The notes beneath the pieces were generated by a model. The model had not been told where the DNA came from. It searched no databases and worked only from the letters and a program-made list of their open reading frames with translations. Made by a program: the position numbers and the translations under genes. DNA of 64,000 nucleotides from Colletes latitarsis. Lineage: Eukaryota > Arthropoda > Insecta > Hymenoptera > Colletidae. Below, piece by piece: positions 12,085 through 25,800 of this stretch (positions within the stretch are counted from its first letter, which is position 1; the number at the start of each line of letters is the position of its first letter). Where the stretch lies: the NCBI RefSeq assembly GCF_051014445.1, contig NW_027488369.1:16448001-16512000 (forward strand), in the 5' to 3' direction.

Positions 12085-12612
12085 TTGCGTTATCCTCAAA
12101 AATATTTATCAAGACCAGGTTTAATTCATTGTTTCAGTGTGGTCCCACATTACTACGTGATCCAAACCAGAAAAAACCCAGGATCCGTTCAACAAGTATG
12201 TGAAGAATGCGAAAGTATGAGTCTGATGAGTGAAAGTCCCAGGCCTAACCTAGACCAAACATGCGTTATCCTCAAAAATATTGATCGAAACCTGGTTTAA
12301 TTGACTGTTTCAGTGTGGTACCACATTACTACGGGACCCAAACCAGAAAAAACCCAGGATCTGTTCAACAAGTATGTGAAGAATGCGAAGGTATGAGTCT
12401 GATGAGTGAAAATCCCAGACCTATCCCAGACCATACTTGGGTTATCCTCTAAAATATTGATCCAAACCAGGTTTAATCGACTGTTTCAGTGTGGTACCAC
12501 ACAACTACGTGACCCAAACCGGAAAAAACCCAGGATCTGTTCAACAAGTATGTGAAAAACGCGAAAGTATGAGCCTGATGAGGGCAAATCCCAGACCTAT
12601 CCCAGACCTAAC
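12085..12612 (+). repeat. Three-monomer local duplication
   Basis: The run 12,085-12,612 (TTGCGTTATCCTCAAAAATATT onward, with TTCATTG and GAAAGTCCCAGG markers) is followed by the same order again from 12,613, 528 bp later. S copy 1 has a single version at 1,683. The net shift relative to copy 1 changes from 10,402 to 10,930 here, so this is a gain in copy 2. Confidence 0.72.
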
Positions 12613-15600
12613 TTGCGTTATCCTCAAAAATATTTATCAAGACCAGGTTTAATTCATTGTTTCAGTGTGGTCCCACATTACTACGTGATCCAAACCAGAA
12701 AAAACCCAGGATCCGTTCAACAAGTATGTGAAGAATGCGAAAGTATGAGTCTGATGAGTGAAAGTCCCAGGCCTAACCTAGACCAAACATGCGTTATCCT
12801 CAAAAATATTGATCGAAACCAGGTTTAATCGACTGTTTCAGTGTGGTACCACACTACTACGTGACCCATACTGGAAAAAACCCAGGATCTGTTCAACAAG
12901 TATGTGAAGAATGCGAAAGTATGAGTATGATGAGGGCAAATCCCAGGCCTAAACTAGACCTAACATGCGTTATCCTCAAAAATATTGATCAAAACCTGGT
13001 TTAATCGACTGTTTCAGTGTGGTACCACATTACTATGTGATCCAAACCAGAAAATAACCCAGGATCTGTTCAACGAGTTTGTGAAGTGTGCGAAAGTATG
13101 AGTATGGTGAGGGCAAATCCCAGACCTATCCCAGACCTAACATGCGTTATCCTCTAAAATATTTATCAAGACCAGGTTTAATTGATTGTTTCAGTGTGGT
13201 CCCACATTACTACGTGATCCAAGCCAGAAGAAACCCAGGATCCGTCCAACAAGTATGTGAAGAATGCGAAAGTATGAGTCTGATGAGTGAAAATCCCCGG
13301 CCTAACCTAGACCTAACATGCGTTATCCTCAAAAATATTGATCGAAACCAGGTTTAATCGACTGTTTCAGTGTGGTACCACATTACTACGTGATCCAAAC
13401 CAGAAAAAAACCCAGGACCTGTTCAACAAGTATTTGAAGTATGCGAAAGTATGAGTCTGATGAGGGCAAATCCCAGGCCTAAACTAGACCTAACATGCGT
13501 TATCCTCAAAAATATTGATCAAAACCTGGTTTAATCGACTGTTTCAGTGTGGTACCACATTACTATGTGATCCAAACCAGAAAATAACCCAGGATCTGTT
13601 CAACGAGTTTGTGAAGTGTGCGAAAGTATGAGTATGGTGAGGGCAAATCCCAGACCTATCCCAGACCTAACATGCGTTATCCTCTAAAATATTTATCATG
13701 ACTAGGTTTAATTGATTGTTTCAGTGTGGTCCCACATTACTACGTGATCCAAACCGGAAAAAACCCAGGATCCGTTTAACAAGTATGGGAAGAATGCGAA
13801 AGTATTAGCCTGACGAGGGCAAATCCTAGACCTAACCCAGACCTAACATGCGTTACCCTCAAAAATATTGATCGAAACCTGGTTTAATCGACTGTTTCAG
13901 TGTGGTACCACATTACTACCGGACCCAAACCAGAAAAAACCCAGGATCTGTTCAACAAGTATGTGAAGAATGCGAAAGTATGAGTCTGATGAGTGAAAAT
14001 CCCAGACCTATCCCAGACCTAACTTGCGTTATCCTCTAAAATATTGATCGAAACCAGGTTTAATTGGCTGTTTCAGCGTGGTACCACATTACTACGTAAT
14101 ACAATCCAGAAACAGCCCAGGATCTAGCCATGAAGTATGAGTAATATGCGAAAGTATCAGCCTGATGAGGGCAAATCCTAGACCTAACCCAAACCTAACA
14201 TGCGTTATCCTCTAAAATATTGATCCAAACCAGGTTTAATGGACTGCTTCATTGTGGTACCTCTTTACTACGTGATCCAAAGCAGAAAAAAACCCAGGAT
14301 CTGTTCAATAAGTATGTGAAGTATGCGAAAGTATGAGTCTGATCAGGGCAAATCCCAGGCCTAAACTAGACCTAACATGCGTTATCCTCAAAAATATTAA
14401 TCGAAACCAGGTTTAATCGACTGTTTCAGTGTGGTACCACATTACTACGTGATCCAAACGAGAAAAAAACCCAGGATCAGTTCAACAAGTATGTGAAGTA
14501 TGCGAAAGTATGAGTCTGATGAGGGCAAATCCCAGGCCTAAACTAGACATAACTTTCGTTATCCTCTAAAATATTGATCGAAACCAGGTTTAATTGACTG
14601 TTTTAGTGTGGTACCACTTTACTACGTGATCCAAAGCAGAAAAAACCCTCGATCAGGTCAACATGCATGTTAAAACTGCGAAAGTATGAGTCTGATGAAG
14701 GCAAATCCCAGACCTATCCCAGACCTAACATGCGTTATCCTCAAAAATATTAATCGAAACCAGGTTTAATCGACTGTTTCAGTGTGGTACCACACTACTA
14801 CGTGACCCATACCGGAAAAAACCCAGGATCTGTTCAACAAGTATGTGAAGTATGCGAAAGTATGAGTCTGATGAGGGCAAATCCCAGGCCTAAACTAGAC
14901 ATAACTTTCGTTATCCTCTAAAATATTGATCGAAACCAGGTTTAACTGACTGTTTTAGTTGTGGTACCACTTTACTACGTGATCCAAAGCAGAAAAAACC
15001 CTCGATCAGGTCAACATGCATGTTAAAACTGTGAAAGTATGACCCCTGATGAGGGCAAATCCCAGGCCTAACCTAAACCTAACACGCGTCATCTTCTAAA
15101 ATATTGAGCGAAACCAGGTTTAATTGATTGTTTCAGTGTGGTACCACATTACTACGTGATGCAATCCAGAAATATCCCAGGATATAGCCATGAAGTATAA
15201 GAAATATGCGATAGTATTAGTCTGATGGGGGCAAATCCCAGACCTATCCCAGACCAAACTTGCGTTATCCTCTAAAATATTGATCCAAACCAGGTTTAAT
15301 GGACTGTTTCAGTGAGGTCCCACATTACTACGTGATCCATACCAGAAGAAACCCAGGATCCGTTCAACAAGTATGTGAAGAATACGAAAGTATGTGTCTG
15401 ATGAGTGAAAATCCAGACCTAACCTAGACCTAACATGAATTATTCTCTAAAATATTTATCAAGACCAGGTTTCATTGATTGTTTCAGTGTGGTCCCACAT
15501 TACTACGTGATGCAAACCAGAAAAAACCCAGGATCTTTTCAACAAGTATGTGAAAAACGCGAAAGTATGAGCCTGATGAGGGCAAATCCCAGGCCTAACC

Positions 15601-16888
15601 TAGACCTAACATGCGTGGTCCTCTAAAATATTGATGGAAACCAGGTTTAATTGTCTGTTTCAGTGTTGTACTTCCTTACTACGTGATGCAATCCAGAAAA
15701 AGCCCAGGATCTATCCATCAAGTATGAGAAATATGCGAAAGAATGAGCCTGATGAGAGCAAATCCCAGACCTAACCTAGACCTAACATGGATTATTCTCT
15801 AAAATATTGATCAAAACCAGGTTTAATTGACTGTTTCAGTGTGGTACCACATTACTACGTGATCCAATCCAGAAATAGCCCAGGATCCAGCCATGAAGTA
15901 TGAGAAATATGCGAAAGTATGAGCCTGATGGGGGCAAATCCTAGACCTAACCCTAACCTAACATGCGTTATCCTCTAAAATATTTATCAAGACCAGGTTT
16001 AATTGAATGTTTCAGTGTGGTGCCACATTACTACGTGAACCAAACTAGAAAAAACCCAGGAGCCGTTCAACAACTATGTGAAGAATGCGAAAGTGTGAGT
16101 CTGATGAGTGAATATCCCCGGCCTAACCTAGACCTAACATGCGTTATCCCCAAAAATATTGATCGAAACCAGGTTTAATCGACTGTTTCAGTGTGGTACC
16201 ACATTACTACGTGATCCAAACCAGAAAAAACCCCAGGATCTTTTCAACAAGTATGTGAAGAATGCGAAAGTATGAGTCTGATGAGGGCAAATCCCAGACC
16301 TAAACTAGACATAACTTTCGTTATCCTCTAAAATATTGATCGAAACCAGGTTTAATTGACTGTTTTAGTGTGGTACCACTTTTCTACGTGATCCAAAGCA
16401 GAGAAAACCCTCGATCAGGTCAACATGCATGTAAAAACTGCGAAAGTATGAGCCTGATGTGGGCAAATCCCAGACCTATCCCAGACCTAACATGCGTTAT
16501 CCTCAAAAATATTAATCGAAACCAGGCTTAATCGACTGTTTCAGTGTGGTACTACATTACTACGTGATCCAAACCAGAAAAAAACCCAGGATCTTGTCAA
16601 CGAGTATGTGAAGTGTGCGAAAGTATGAGTCTGATGAGGGCTAATCCCAGACCTATCCCAGACCTAACTTGCGTTATCCTCTAAAATAGTGATCGAAACC
16701 AGGTTTGATTGACTGTTTTAGTTGTGGTACCACTTTACTACGTGATCCAAAGCAGAAAAAACCCTCTATCAGGTCAACATGCATGTTAAAACTGCGGAAG
16801 TATGAGCCTGATGAGGGCAAATCCCAGACCTATCCCAGACCTAACATGCGTTATCCTCAAAACTATTGATCGAAACCGGGTTTAATCG

Positions 16889-17959
16889 TCTGTTTCAGTG
16901 TGGTGCCACATTACTATGTGATCCAAACCAGAAAAAACCCTGTATCTGTTCAACAAGTATGTGAAGAATGCGAAAGTATGAGTCTGATGAGTGAAAATCC
17001 CAGGGCTAACCTAGACCTAACATGCGTTGTCCTCTAAAATATTGATCGAAACCAGGTTTAATTGACTGTTTCAGTGTTGCACTTCATTACTACGTGATCC
17101 AAACCAGTAAAAACCCAGGATCCGTTCAACAAGTATGTGAAGAATGCGAAAGTATGAGTGTGATGAGTGAAAAACCCCGGCCTAACCTAGACCTAACATG
17201 CGTTATCCTCAAAAATATTGATCGAAACCAGGTTTAATTGACTGTTTCAGTGTTGCACTTCATTACTACGTGATCCAAACCAGTAAAAACCCAGGATCCG
17301 TTCAACAAGTATGTGAAGAATGCGAAAGTATGAGTGTGATGAGTGAAAAACCCCGGCCTAACCTAGACCTAACATGCGTTATCCTCAAAAATATTGATCG
17401 AAACCTGGTTTAACCGTCTGTTTCAGTGTGGTGCCACATTACTATGTGATCCAAACCAGAAAAAACCCTGTATCTGTTCAACAAGTATGTGAAGAATGCG
17501 AAAGTATGAGTCTGATGAGTGAAAATCCCAGGGCTAACCTAGACCTAACAAGCGTTATCCTCTAAAATATTTATCAAGACCAGGTTTAATTGACTGTTTC
17601 AGCGTGGTACCACATTACTACGTGACACAATCCAGAAACAGCCCAGGATCTAGCCATGAAGTATGAGAAATATGCGAAAGTATGAGCCTGATGAGAGCAA
17701 ATCCCAGACCTAACCTAGACCTAACATGGATTATTCTCTAAAATATTGATCCAAACCAGGTTTAATGGACTGTTTCAGTGAGGTCCCACATTACTACGTG
17801 ATCCATACCAGAAGAAACCCAGGATCCGTTCAACAAGTATGTGAAGAATACGAAAGTATGTGTCTGATGAGTGAAAATCCAGACCTAACCTAGACCTAAC
17901 ATGAATTATTCTCTAAAATATTTATCAAGACCAGGTTTCATTGATTGTTTCAGTGTGGT
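16889..17959 (+). repeat. Mosaic satellite junction segment
   Basis: This stretch contains two almost identical adjacent type E units (starting near 17,020 and 17,196), followed by units matching 5.95-6.4 kb and then a patch matching 15.24-15.48 kb (GAGAGCAAATCCC, ATGGATTATTCTC, CAGTGAGGTCCC). It joins superblock S to the 28-mer domain and looks like the product of several exchanges. Confidence 0.62.
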
Positions 17960-20900
17960 ACCACATTACTACGTGATCCAAACCAGTAAAAACCCAGGAC
18001 CCGTTCAACAAGTATGTGGAGAATGCGAAAGTATGAGTCTGATGAGTGAAAATCCTCGGCCCAACCTAGACCTAACATGCGTTGTCCTCTAAAATATTGA
18101 TCGAAACCAGGTTTAATTGACTGTTTCAGTGTTGCACTTCATTACTACGTGATCCAAACCAGTAAAAACCCAGGATCCGTTCAACAAGTATGTGAAGAAT
18201 GCGAAAGTATGAGTGTGATGAGTGAAAAACCCCGGCCTAACCTAGACCTAACATGCGTTATCCTCAAAAATATTGATCGAAACCTGGTTTAATCGTCTGT
18301 TTCAGTGTGGTGCCACATTACTATGTGATCCAAACCAGAAAAAACCCTGTATCTGTTCAACAAGTATGTGAAGAATGCGAAAGTATGAGTCTGATGAGTG
18401 AAAATCCCAGGGCTAACCTAGACCTAACAAGCGTTATCCTCTAAAATATTTATCAAGACCAGGTTTAATTGACTGTTTCAGCGTGGTACCACATTACTAC
18501 GTGACACAATCCAGAAACAGCCCAGGATCTAGCCATGAAGTATGAGAAATATGCGAAAGTATGAGCCTGATGAGGGCAAATCCTAGACCTAACCCAAACC
18601 TAACATGCGTTATCCTCTAAAATATTCATCAAGACCAGGTTTAATTGATTGTTTCAGTGTGGTCCCACATTACTACGTGATCCAAACCAGTAAAAACCCT
18701 GTATCTGTTCAACAAGTATGTGAAGTATGCGAAAGAATGAGTCTGATGAGGGCAAATCCCAGGCCTAAACTAGACCTAACATGCGTTATCCTCAAAAATA
18801 TTGGGCAAAACCTGGTTTAATCGACTGTTTCAGTGTGGTACCACATTACTATGTGATCCAAACCTGAAAATAATCCTGGATCTGTTCAAGGAGTATGTGA
18901 AGTGTGCGAAAGTATGAGTATGATGAGGGCAAATCCCAGACCTATCCCAGACCTAACATGCGTTATCCTCTAAAATATTTATCAAGACCAGCTTTAATGG
19001 AATGTTTCAGTGTGGTACCACATTACTACGTGATCCAAACCAGTAAAAACCCAGAATCCGTTCAACAAGTATGTGGAGAATGCGAAAGTACGAGTTTGAT
19101 GAGTGAAAATCCTCAGCCTAACCTAGACCTAACATGCGTTATCCTCAAAAATATTGATCGAAACCAGGTTTAATCGACTGTTTCAGTGTGGTATCACATT
19201 ACTACGTGATCCAAACGAGTAAAAACCCAGGATCCGTTCAACAAGTATGTGGAGAATGCGAAAGTATGAGTCTGATGAGTGAAAATCCTCGGCCTAACCT
19301 AGACCTAACATGCGTTGTCCTCTAAAATATTGATGGAAACCAGGTTTAATTGACTGTTTCAGTGTTGCACTTCATTACTACGTGATCCAAACCAGTAAAA
19401 ACCCAGGATCCGTTCAACAACTATGTGAAGAATGCGACAGTATGAGTGTGATGAGTGAAAACCCCCGGCCTAACCTAGACCTAACATGCGTTATCCTCAA
19501 AAATATTGATCGAAACCTGGTTTAATCGTCTGTTTCAGTGTGGTGCCACATTACTATGTGATCCAATCCAGAAAAAACCCTGTATCTGTTCAAAAAGTAT
19601 GTGAAGAATGCGAAAGTATGAGTCTGATGAGTGAAAATCCCAGAGCTAACCTAGACCTAACAAGCGTTATCCTCTAAAATATTTATCAAGACCAGGTTTA
19701 ATTGACTGTTTCAGCGTGGTACCACATTATTACGTGACACAATCCAGAAACAGCCCAGGATCTAGCCATGAAGTATGAGAAATAAGCGAAAGTATGAGCC
19801 TGATGAGGGCAAATCCTAGACCTAACCCAGACCTAACATGCGTTATCCTCAAAAATATTGATCGAAACCAGGTTTAATCGACTGTTTCAGTGTGGTACCA
19901 CATTACTATGTGATACAAACCTGAAAATAATCCAGGATCTGTTCAAGGAGTATGTGAAGTGTGCGAAAGTATGAGTATGATGAGGGCAAATCCCAGACCT
20001 ATCACAGACCTAACATGCGTTATCCTCTAAAATATTTATCAAGACCAGGTTTAATTGATTGTTTCAGTGTGGTCCCACATTACTACGTGACACAATCCAG
20101 AAACAGCCCAGGATCTAGCCATGAAGTATGAGAAATATGCGAAAGTATGAGCCTGATGAGGGCAAATCCCAGACCTATCCCAGACCTAACATGCGTTATC
20201 CTCTAAAATATTTATCAAGACCAGCTTTAATGGAATGTTTCAGTGTGGTACCACATTACTACGTGATCCAAACCAGTAAAAACCCATAATCCGTTCAACA
20301 AGTATGTGGAGAATGCGAAAGTACGAGTTTGATGAGTGAAAATCCTCAGCCTAACCTAGACCTAACATGCGTTATCCTCAAAAATATTGATCGAAACCAG
20401 GTTTAATCGACTGTTTCAGTGTGGTATCACATTACTACGTGATCCAAACCAGTAAAAACCCAGGATCCGTTCAACAAGTATGTGGAGAATGCGAAAGTAT
20501 GAGTCTGATGAGTGAAAATCCTCGGCCTAACCTAGACCTAACATGCGTTGTCCCCTAAAATATTGATGGAAACTAGGTTTAATTGACTGTTTCAGTGTTG
20601 CACTTCATTACTACGTGATCCAAACCAGTAAAAACCCAGGATCCGTTCAACAACTATGTGAAGAATGCGACAGTATGAGTGTGATGAGTGAAAACCCCCG
20701 GCCTAACCTAGACCTAACATGCGTTATCCTCAAAAATATTGATCGAAACCTGGTTTAATCGTCTGTTTCAGTGTGGTGCCACATTACTATGTGATCCAAT
20801 CCAGAAAAAACCCTGTATCTGTTCAACAAGTATGTGAAGAATGCGAAAGTATGAGTCTGATGAGTGAAAATCCCAGAGTTAACCTAGACCTAACAAGCGT

Positions 20901-22888
20901 TATCCTCTAAAATATTTATCAAGACCAGGTTTAATTGACTGTTTCAGCGTGGTACCACATTATTACGTGACACAATCCAGAAACAGCCCAGGATCTGTTC
21001 AACAAGTATGTGAAAAACGCGAAAGTATGGGCCTGATGAGGGCAAATCCCAGACCTATCCCAGACCTAACTTGCGTTATCCTCAAAAATATTTATCAAGA
21101 CCAGGTTTAATTCATTGTTTCAGTGTGGTCCCACATTACTACGTGATCCAAAACAGAAAAAACCCAGGATCCGTTCAACAAGTATGTGAAGAATGCGAAA
21201 GTATGAGTCTGATGAGTGAAAGTCCCAGGCCTAACCTAGACCAAACATGCGTTATCCTCAAAAATATTGATCGAAACCTGGTTTAATTGACTGTTTCGGT
21301 GTGGTACCACATTACTACGGGACCCAAACCAGAAAAAACCCAGGATCTGTTCAACAAGTATGGGAAGAATGCGAAGGTATGAGTCTGATGAGTGAAAATC
21401 CCAGACCTATCCCAGACCAAACTTGGGTTATCCTCTAAAATATTGATCCAAACCAGGTTTAATCGACTGTTTCAGTGTGGTACCACACTACTACGTGACC
21501 CAAACCGGAAAAGCCCAGGATCTGTTCAACAAGTATGTGAAAAACGCGAAAGTATGAGTCTGATGAGGGCAAATCCCAGACCTATACCAGACCTAACATG
21601 CGTTATCCTCTAAAATATTTATCAAGACCAGGTTTAATTGATTGTTTCAGTGTGGTCCCACATTACTACGTGATCCAAACCAGAAAGAACCCAGGATCTG
21701 TCCAACAAGTATGTGAAGAATGCGAAAGTATGAGTCTGATCAGTGAAAATCCCCGGCCTAACCTAGACCTAACATGCGTTATCCTCAAAAATATTGTTCG
21801 AAACCAGGTTTAATCGACTGTTTCAGCGTGGTACCACACTACTACGTGACCCATACCGGAAAAAACCCAGGATCTGTTCAACAAGTATGTGAAGAATGCG
21901 AAAGTATGAGTATGATGAGGGCAAATCCCAGACCTATCCCAGACCTAACATGCGTTATCCTCTAAAATATTTATCAAGACCAGGTTTAATTGATTGTTTC
22001 AGTGTGGTCCCACATTACTACGTGATCCAAACCAGAAAAAACCCAGGATCCGTCCAACAAGTATGTGCAGAATGCGAAAGTATGAGTCTGATGAGTGAAA
22101 ATCCCCGGCCTAACCTAGACCTAACATGCGTTATCCTCAAAAATATTGATCGAAACCAGGTTTACTCGACTGTTTCAGTGTGGTACCACATTACTACGTG
22201 ATCCAAACCAGAAAAAAACCCAGGACCTGTTCAACAAGTATGTGAAGAATGCGAAAGTATGAGTGTGATGAGTGAAAAACCCCGGCCTAACCTAGACCTA
22301 ACATGCGCTATCCTCAAAAATATTGATCGAAACCTGGTTTAATCGTCTGTTTCAGTGTGGTGCCACATTACTACGTGATCCAATCCAGAAATAGCCCAGG
22401 ATCTAGCCATGAGATATGAGAAATATGCGAAAGTATGAGCCTGACGAGGGCAAACCCTAGACCTAACCCAGACCTAACATGCGTTATACTCTAAAATATT
22501 TATCAAGACCAGGTTTAATTGATTGCTTCAGTGTGGTCCCACATTACTACGTGATCCAAACCAGAAAAAACCCAGGATCCGTTCAACAAGTATGTGAAGA
22601 ATGTGAAAGTATGAGTCTGATGAGTGAAATTCCCCGGCCTAACCTGGACCTAACATGCGTTATCCTCAAAAATATTGATCGAAACCAGGTTTAATCGACT
22701 GTTTCAGTGTGGTACCACACTACTACGTGACCCAAACCGGAAAAAACCCAGGATCTGTTCAACAAGTATGTGAAAACGCGAAAGTATGCGTCTGATGAGT
22801 GAAAATCCCAGACCTATCCCAGACCTAACATGCGTTATCCTGTAAAATATTTATCAAGACCAGGTTTAATCGACTGTTTCAGTGTGGT
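17960..22888 (+). repeat. 28-mer HOR, unit 1 (4,929 bp)
   Basis: Diagnostic monomers at 18,605, 21,071, 21,392, 21,598, 21,774, 21,896 and 22,479 recur 4,929 bp later (28 monomers). Compared with unit 2, one monomer has been lost near 18,690: the unit at 18,605 switches from a CCAGTAAAAACCC type into a CGAAAGAATGAGTCTG type, and the distance to the next landmark is 299 bp instead of 475. It contains both copies of the 7-mer HOR. Confidence 0.82.
21598..21773 (+). repeat. Exemplar monomer, type A
   Basis: This unit shows the common type A. It has CTCTAAAATATTTATCAAG at 12-30, AGACCAGGTTT at 28-38 (one mismatch to the dyad), GTGGTCCCAC at 55-64 (second dyad broken by a C), ACGTGATCC at 71-79, an A-tract, then TTCAACAAG or TCCAACAAG and a CCCCGGCCTAACC tail. 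In type A the TAA in CTCTAAAA closes frames that enter from the preceding unit. Confidence 0.9.
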
Positions 22889-25800
22889 ACCACATTACTA
22901 CGTGATCCAAACCAGTAAAAACCCAGGATCCGTTCAACAAGTATGTGGAGAATGCGAAAGTATGAGTCTGATGAGTGAAAATCCTCGGCCTAACCTAGAC
23001 CTAACATGCGTTGTCCTGTAAAATATTGATCGAAACCAGGTTTAATTGACTGTTTCAGTGTTGCACTTCATTACTACGTGATCCAAACCAGTAAAAACCC
23101 AGGATCCGTTCAACAAGTATGTGAAGAATGCGAAAGTATGAGTGTGATGAGTGAAAAACCCCGGCCTAACCTAGACCTAACATGCGTTATCCTCAAAAAT
23201 ATTGATCGAAACCTGGTTTAATCGTCTGTTTCAGTGTGGTGCCACATTACTATGTGATCCAAACCAGAAAAAACCCTGTATCTGTTCAACAAGTATGTGA
23301 AGAATGCGAAAGTATGAGTCTGATGAGTGAAAATCCCAGGGCTAACCAAGACCTAACAAGCGTTATCCTCTAAAATATTTATCAAGACCAGGTTTAATTG
23401 ACTGTTTCAGCGTGGTACCACATTACTACGTGACACAATCCAGAAACAGCCCAGGATCTAGCCATGAAGTATGAGAAATATGCGAAAGTATGAGCCTGAT
23501 GAGGGCAAATCCTAGACCTAACCCAAACCTAACATGCGTTATCCTCTAAAATATTCATCAAGACCAGGTTTAATTGATTGTTTCAGTGTGGTCCCACATT
23601 ACTACGTGATCCAAACCAGTAAAAACCCAGGATCCGTTCAACAAGTATGTGGAGAATGCGAAAGTATGAGTCTGATGAGTGAAAATCCTCGGCCTAACCT
23701 ATACCTAACATGCGTTATCCTAAAAAATATTGATCGAAACCAGGTTTAATCGACTGTTTCAGTGTGGTAGCACATGACTACGTGATCCAAACCAGAAAAA
23801 ACCCAGGACCTGTTCAACAAGTATTTGAAGTATGCGAAAGAATGAGTCTGATGAGGGCAAATCCCAGGCCTAAACTAGACCTAACATGCGTTATCCTCAA
23901 AAATATTGGGCAAAACCTGGTTTAATCGACTGTTTCAGTGTGGTACCACATTACTATGTGATCCAAACCTGAAAATAATCCAGGATCTGTTCAAGGAGTA
24001 TGTGAAGTGTGCGAAAGTATGAGTATGATGAGGGCAAATCCCAGACCTATCCCAGACCTAACATGCGTTATCCTCTAAAATATTTATCAAGACCAGCTTT
24101 AATGGAATGTTTCAGTGTGGTACCACATTACTACGTGATCCAAACCAGTAAAAACCCAGAATCCGTTCAACAAGTATGTGGAGAATGCGAAAGTACGAGT
24201 TTGATGAGTGAAAATCCTCGGCCTAACCTAGACCTAACATGCGTTATCCTCAAAAATATTGATCGAAACCAGGTTTAATCGACTGTTTCAGTGTGGTATC
24301 ACATTACTACGTGATCCAAACCAGTAAAAACCCAGGATCCGTTCAACAAGTATGTGGAGAATGCGAAAGTATGAGTCTGATGAGTGAAAATCCTCGGCCT
24401 AACCTAGACCTAACATGCGTTGTCCTCTAAAATATTGATGGAAACCAGGTTTAATTGACTGTTTCAGTGTTGCACTTCATTACTACGTGATCCAAACCAG
24501 TAAAAACCCAGGCTCCGTTCAACAACTATGTGAAGAATGCGACAGTATGAGTGTGATGAGTGAAAACCCCCGGCCTAACCTAGACCTAACATGCGTTATC
24601 CTCAAAAATATTGATCGAAACCTGGTTTAATCGTCTGTTTCAGTGTGGTGCCACATTACTATGTGATCCAATCCAGAAAAAACCCTGTATCTGTTCAAAA
24701 AGTATGTGAAGAATGCGAAAGTATGAGTCTGATGAGTGAAAATCCCAGAGCTAACCTAGACCTAACAAGCGTTATCCTCTAAAATATTTATCAAGACCAG
24801 GTTTAATTGACTGTTTCTGCGTGGTACCACATTATTACGTGACACAATCCAGAAACAGCCCAGGATCTAGCCATGAAGTATGAGAAATAAGCGAAAGTAT
24901 GAGCCTGATGAGGGCAAATCCTAGACCTAACCCAGACCTAACATGCGTTATCCTCAAAAATATTGATCGAAACCAGGTTTAATCGACTGTTTCAGTGTGG
25001 TACCACATTACTATGTGATACAAACCTGAAAATAATCCAGGATCTGTTCAAGGAGTATGTGAAGTGTGCGAAAGTATGAGTATGATGAGGGCAAATCCCA
25101 GACCTATCACAGACCTAACATGCGTTATCCTCTAAAATATTTATCAAGACCAGGTTTAATTGATTGTTTCAGTGTGGTCCCACATTACTACGTGACACAA
25201 TCCAGAAACAGCCCAGGATCTAGCCATGAAGTATGAGAAATATGCGAAAGTATGAGCCTGATGAGGGCAAATCCCAGACCTATCCCAGACCTAACATGCG
25301 TTATCCTCTAAAATATTTATCAAGACCAGCTTTAATGGAATGTTTCAGTGTGGTACCACATTACTACGTGATCCAAACCAGTAAAAACCCAGGATCCGTT
25401 CAACAAGTATGTGGAGAATGCGAAAGTATGAGTCTGATGAGTGAAAATCCTCGGCCTAACCTAGACCTAACATGCGTTGTCCCCTAAAATATTGATGGAA
25501 ACTAGGTTTAATTGACTGTTTCAGTGTTGCACTTCATTACTACGTGATCCAAACCAGTAAAAACCCAGGATCCGTTCAACAACTATGTGAAGAATGCGAC
25601 AGTATGAGTGTGATGAGTGAAAACCCCCGGCCTAACCTAGACCTAACATGCGTTATCCTCAAAAATATTGATCGAAACCTGGTTTAATCGTCTGTTTCAG
25701 TGTGGTGCCACATTACTATGTGATCCAATCCAGAAAAAACCCTGTATCTGTTCAACAAGTATGTGAAGAATGCGAAAGTATGAGTCTGATGAGTGAAAAT

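Larger units (their letters stand above)
10403..16888 (+). repeat. Superblock S, copy 2
   Basis: Position 1 of the window corresponds to 10,403. Relative to copy 1, this copy has a three-monomer local duplication (the unit at 12,085 repeats at 12,613, 528 bp apart), a patch from about 11,832 that follows a different unit type, and about three extra units between 14.8 and 15.43 kb. The right edge at 16,889 is where AATCGTCTG replaces AATCGACTG of copy 1. Confidence 0.82.
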